Source: an uncultured Corynebacterium sp.
GTDB lineage: Bacteria; Actinomycetota; Actinomycetes; Mycobacteriales; Mycobacteriaceae
DNA: 64,000 nt
Assembly (NCBI RefSeq): GCF_946222985.1
Contig: NZ_CAMIFY010000008.1
Span: forward strand, 1-64,000
Direction: 5' to 3'
Under the pieces are notes generated by a model that saw only the letters and a list, made by a program, of their open reading frames with translations, had not been told where the DNA came from and made no database searches. Shown in pieces: positions 62,586 through 64,000 of this stretch. The position numbers were made by a program, and so were the translations under genes. The stretch's first letter is position 1; each line of letters begins with the position of its first letter.

Positions 62586-62612
62586 AGCGGACCACCCATC
62601 GGGTGGTCCGCT
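62586..62612. terminator. Strong terminator between the Thr-rich gene and the LeuA-like gene
   Basis: AGCGGACCACCC (62586-62597) and GGGTGGTCCGCT (62601-62612) form a perfect 12-bp stem with a 3-nt loop. On the minus strand the stem is followed by six T residues, so it chiefly ends the LeuA-like transcript. It can also stop the convergent plus-strand gene. Confidence 0.85.
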
Positions 62613-62626
62613 CGCTTTCGTCCGCA

Positions 62627-63175
62627 CTAGCCGTGCAGGCGGTTGGCCGCGCAGGTCATGGCGGTCATCGTCGCCGCCTCGGGCGTGGTGCCGAAGCCCA
62701 TCGCCCACACCGCGCTGTTGTTGTGCGTCGCGTACAGGAACGTCGCGGTCGCCTCGAAGATCTCGAACTGGTGGAACTCGAGGATCTCCACGCGGTAGCC
62801 GGAGTCGGCCATCAGGTTCGTCACCGCGGACACGGGGCCCATCGCGGTGACCTCGCGGAACTCGGTGCGCTCGGCGTCGGTGCCGCGATCGGTGGTGACC
62901 GTCGCCCGGAAGGTCGAACGGCCGGCCAGGCCGCGCTGCGAGGTGAACTCGCGGATCGCCAGCGAACCGCCGGTGGGCGAGTAGGTGGTCATGAACGTGC
63001 GCCAGTCCATGCCGCGCGCCTCCTGGCGCAGACCGCGGGGCAGTCGGTGGCCGAAACGGGCGCGGAAGGGGTCCTCGGTGAACGTGCGGGACGCGGTGTC
63101 CTGCGCCGCGGAGGGGCGCTTGCCGCTGTACGTCATCGTCGTGGAGGTGTTCTTGCGGGTGCGGGTGCTGAACAT
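62627..63175 (-). CDS. LeuA-like protein lacking the catalytic barrel
   Basis: A 182-aa protein that aligns by eye with the C-terminal third of 2-isopropylmalate synthase: RLPRGLRQEARGMDW and WRTFMTTYSP match the end of subdomain II, MGPVSAVTNLMADSGYRVEILEF and VWAMGFGTTPEAATMTAMTCAANRL match the leucine-binding dimer domain (GPVDA and WGVGID..AS..AV.SAVNR). The TIM barrel with the metal-binding HxH is missing, so it cannot catalyse. GAAGGA lies 9 nt before the ATG. It could be a leucine-responsive regulator, a partner of full-length LeuA or a decayed copy. Confidence 0.7.
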   Translation of the reverse strand: MFSTRTRKNTSTTMTYSGKRPSAAQDTASRTFTEDPFRARFGHRLPRGLRQEARGMDWRTFMTTYSPTGGSLAIREFTSQRGLAGRSTFRATVTTDRGTDAERTEFREVTAMGPVSAVTNLMADSGYRVEILEFHQFEIFEATATFLYATHNNSAVWAMGFGTTPEAATMTAMTCAANRLHG

Positions 63176-63217
63176 TCTGTGCGGTCCTTCGAAAAGTCCT
63201 GGAAGAAGAAGTGTGGT

Positions 63218-63311
63218 GGACCGACCCATGGTTGCGTGGGTGCGTAGCGGCCAGAGACCCCGTGTGGAGGGGTCAGTCCATGCCTCCACCGGGGTTCGTA
63301 GCCTTGGCTAC
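63218..63311 (-). promoter_or_regulatory. Structured leader with hairpins and possible pseudoknot before the LeuA-like gene
   Basis: In minus-strand order: a GTAGCC-AA-GGCTAC hairpin (63311-63298); a longer stem of CCCCGGTGGAGG with CCTCCACACGGGG (63294-63258); and in the loop of the latter GGACTGACC (63279-63271), which can pair with GGTCGGTCC (63226-63218) downstream, 9 bp with one G-U. The loop-to-downstream pairing would make a pseudoknot or alternative fold. Directly after it come codons CTT CTT CTT CCA GGA CTT, a run of rare Leu codons, before the ribosome-binding site of the gene. Confidence 0.6.
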
Positions 63312-63338
63312 TCGCCTAAGTCGAATGTTCTTCTGCAT
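63273..63338 (-). CDS. Possible leaderless 21-aa upstream ORF
   Basis: ATG 63338 lies 7 nt after a TACGGT box (63351-63346) with TTGCGA 18 nt further upstream, so the mRNA would begin at this codon. It encodes MQKNIRLRRVAKATNPGGGMD and stops inside the second hairpin of the leader. Codons 10-14 cover the first hairpin. Ribosomes translating it would open both structures. There is only one Leu codon, so it is not a classical Leu attenuator peptide. Confidence 0.45.
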   Translation of the reverse strand: MQKNIRLRRVAKATNPGGGMD

Positions 63339-63433
63339 GTCGGCAACCGTAGAGCAACCGCGGGGGCGTTCGCAACAAAAACAGTGGTATCCGGGTGCGC
63401 TGGGTCACACCCGCGACCCAGCCCCGCCGGGGG

Positions 63434-64000
63434 TCAGTTTCCGATGGTCGCCAGGATCAACGCCTCCGCGACGGCGATGTCGCGGATCTCGTTCGGGTCG
63501 ACGGATTCGTCGGAGGAGTGGATCCGGCACTGCGGCTCCTCGACGCCGTAGAGGACGATGTCGGCGTCGGGCACCGCCTCCAGCAGCGTCGCGCACAGCG
63601 GAATCGACGCGCCCTCGCCCATGCGTTCCGTCTCGCGGCCGTAGGAGGCGGCGAGGCAGGCTTCGACGTGCTTGACGACGTCACCGTCGACGTCGGCACT
63701 GAACGACGACGCCAGGACGTCGCGGGTGACCGTGACCTTCGCGTTCCACGGCACATTCGACTCCAGGTGCGCGACGAGCTTGTCCTGCACCTCGGCCGGG
63801 TCCATGCCCGGCGGCACGCGCAGGTTGAGGTGCGCGGTGGCCGTCGACGGAATGGCGTTGACGGCGTTGGTCGCCGGCGGGCAGTCGATGCCGGTGACGA
63901 TCAGCGCGGGCCGCGCCCACGTCAGATCCGCCACCGACGCGTCGGTGCCGTCGGAGACCAGGTCCACCCCGTCGAGCACGCCGGCGTCGGAGCGGAACGT
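63434..64000 (-). CDS. M20-family metallopeptidase (dipeptidase), C-terminal part
   Basis: Partial; the 5' end lies beyond the window. The 188 visible residues cover the M20 dimerisation domain (NAVNAIPSTATAHLNLRVPPGMDP, read in parts) and the end of the catalytic domain, GEGASIPLCATL and QCRIHSSDESV with the late metal-binding His. Such proteins cleave dipeptides or N-acyl amino acids with two zinc ions. The reading frame is open to the window edge. Separated by 258 nt from the LeuA-like gene. Confidence 0.85.
   Translation of the reverse strand, partial: TFRSDAGVLDGVDLVSDGTDASVADLTWARPALIVTGIDCPPATNAVNAIPSTATAHLNLRVPPGMDPAEVQDKLVAHLESNVPWNAKVTVTRDVLASSFSADVDGDVVKHVEACLAASYGRETERMGEGASIPLCATLLEAVPDADIVLYGVEEPQCRIHSSDESVDPNEIRDIAVAEALILATIGN

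Noticed and set aside
63175..63229. N-terminal extension of the LeuA-like protein starting at ATG 63229 (MGRSTTLLLPGL)
   Set aside because: It would translate the ribosome-binding site of the downstream ATG and part of the pairing strand; the extension does not resemble LeuA. Kept as leader, not as coding start, though it is in frame.

Overview
The window is high-GC actinobacterial DNA that fits the genus Corynebacterium or a close relative. The signs are pta-ackA next to an adrenodoxin-reductase-like fprA, a glnX-glnH-pknG operon, a fused MrpA/B antiporter operon, a multicopy-type DUF222/HNH gene, frequent GTGA/ATGA stop-start overlaps, and several TAnnnT boxes 6-7 nt before a start codon, as expected for leaderless mRNAs. 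I see no rRNA, tRNA, CRISPR array, transposase or prophage genes.

Layout. 1-2.2 kb: end of a sulfate assimilation operon (cysD-cysN-chelatase). 2.2-6.9 kb: a five-gene peptide/nickel-type ABC importer. 7.3-9.1 kb: DUF222/HNH protein. 9.4-13.9 kb: fprA, then divergent pta-ackA. 14-19.7 kb: L,D-transpeptidase and glnX-glnH-pknG. 19.8-23.4 kb: Nudix gene, small membrane protein and thiE-thiO-thiS-thiG (no thiF follows). 23.5-26.1 kb: MarR regulator, divergent MFS exporter, xthA. 26.2-35.1 kb: an island of an RDD protein, two proteins built from aspartate-rich Ca-loop repeats, a dynamin-like GTPase pair (IniA/IniC type), a membrane-anchored Hsp70-like protein, an ECF sigma factor and an acidic protein. 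35.1-39.9 kb: GNAT-def, DUF3263, LytR_C protein, SOD-like lipoprotein and a glutamate-cysteine ligase family gene. From memory, the M. tuberculosis order is xthA-GNAT-def-DUF3263-LytR_C-sodC-ligase, so the island sits inside an otherwise conserved block. 39.9-46.5 kb: six-gene Mrp antiporter operon. 46.7-61.3 kb: Wzx/Wzy-type surface polysaccharide locus with a BY-kinase, a low-molecular-weight phosphatase, CapE/CapF/CapG (UDP-L-FucNAc route), an aminotransferase and a NeuD/PglD-like acyltransferase, a flippase, a polymerase, a glycosyltransferase and a glycosyltransferase/phosphoglycosyltransferase fusion. 61.5-64 kb: a Thr/Pro-rich membrane protein, a LeuA-derived protein without catalytic barrel behind a structured leader, and the 3' part of an M20 dipeptidase.

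The strongest candidate for an undescribed system is the 26.8-35.1 kb island. Three genes there (both Asp-repeat proteins and the acidic-protein/sigma operon) carry the same promoter-like element, GGGAAC-ATT, then GCATC after exactly 16 nt, then CAT. This looks like an ECF sigma regulon that includes the sigma gene itself. The dynamin pair and the Hsp70-like gene lie between its members on the opposite strand. A second candidate is the leader at 63.2-63.4 kb: a leaderless 21-codon ORF, two hairpins, a possible pseudoknot and a run of rare CTT Leu codons before the LeuA-like remnant.
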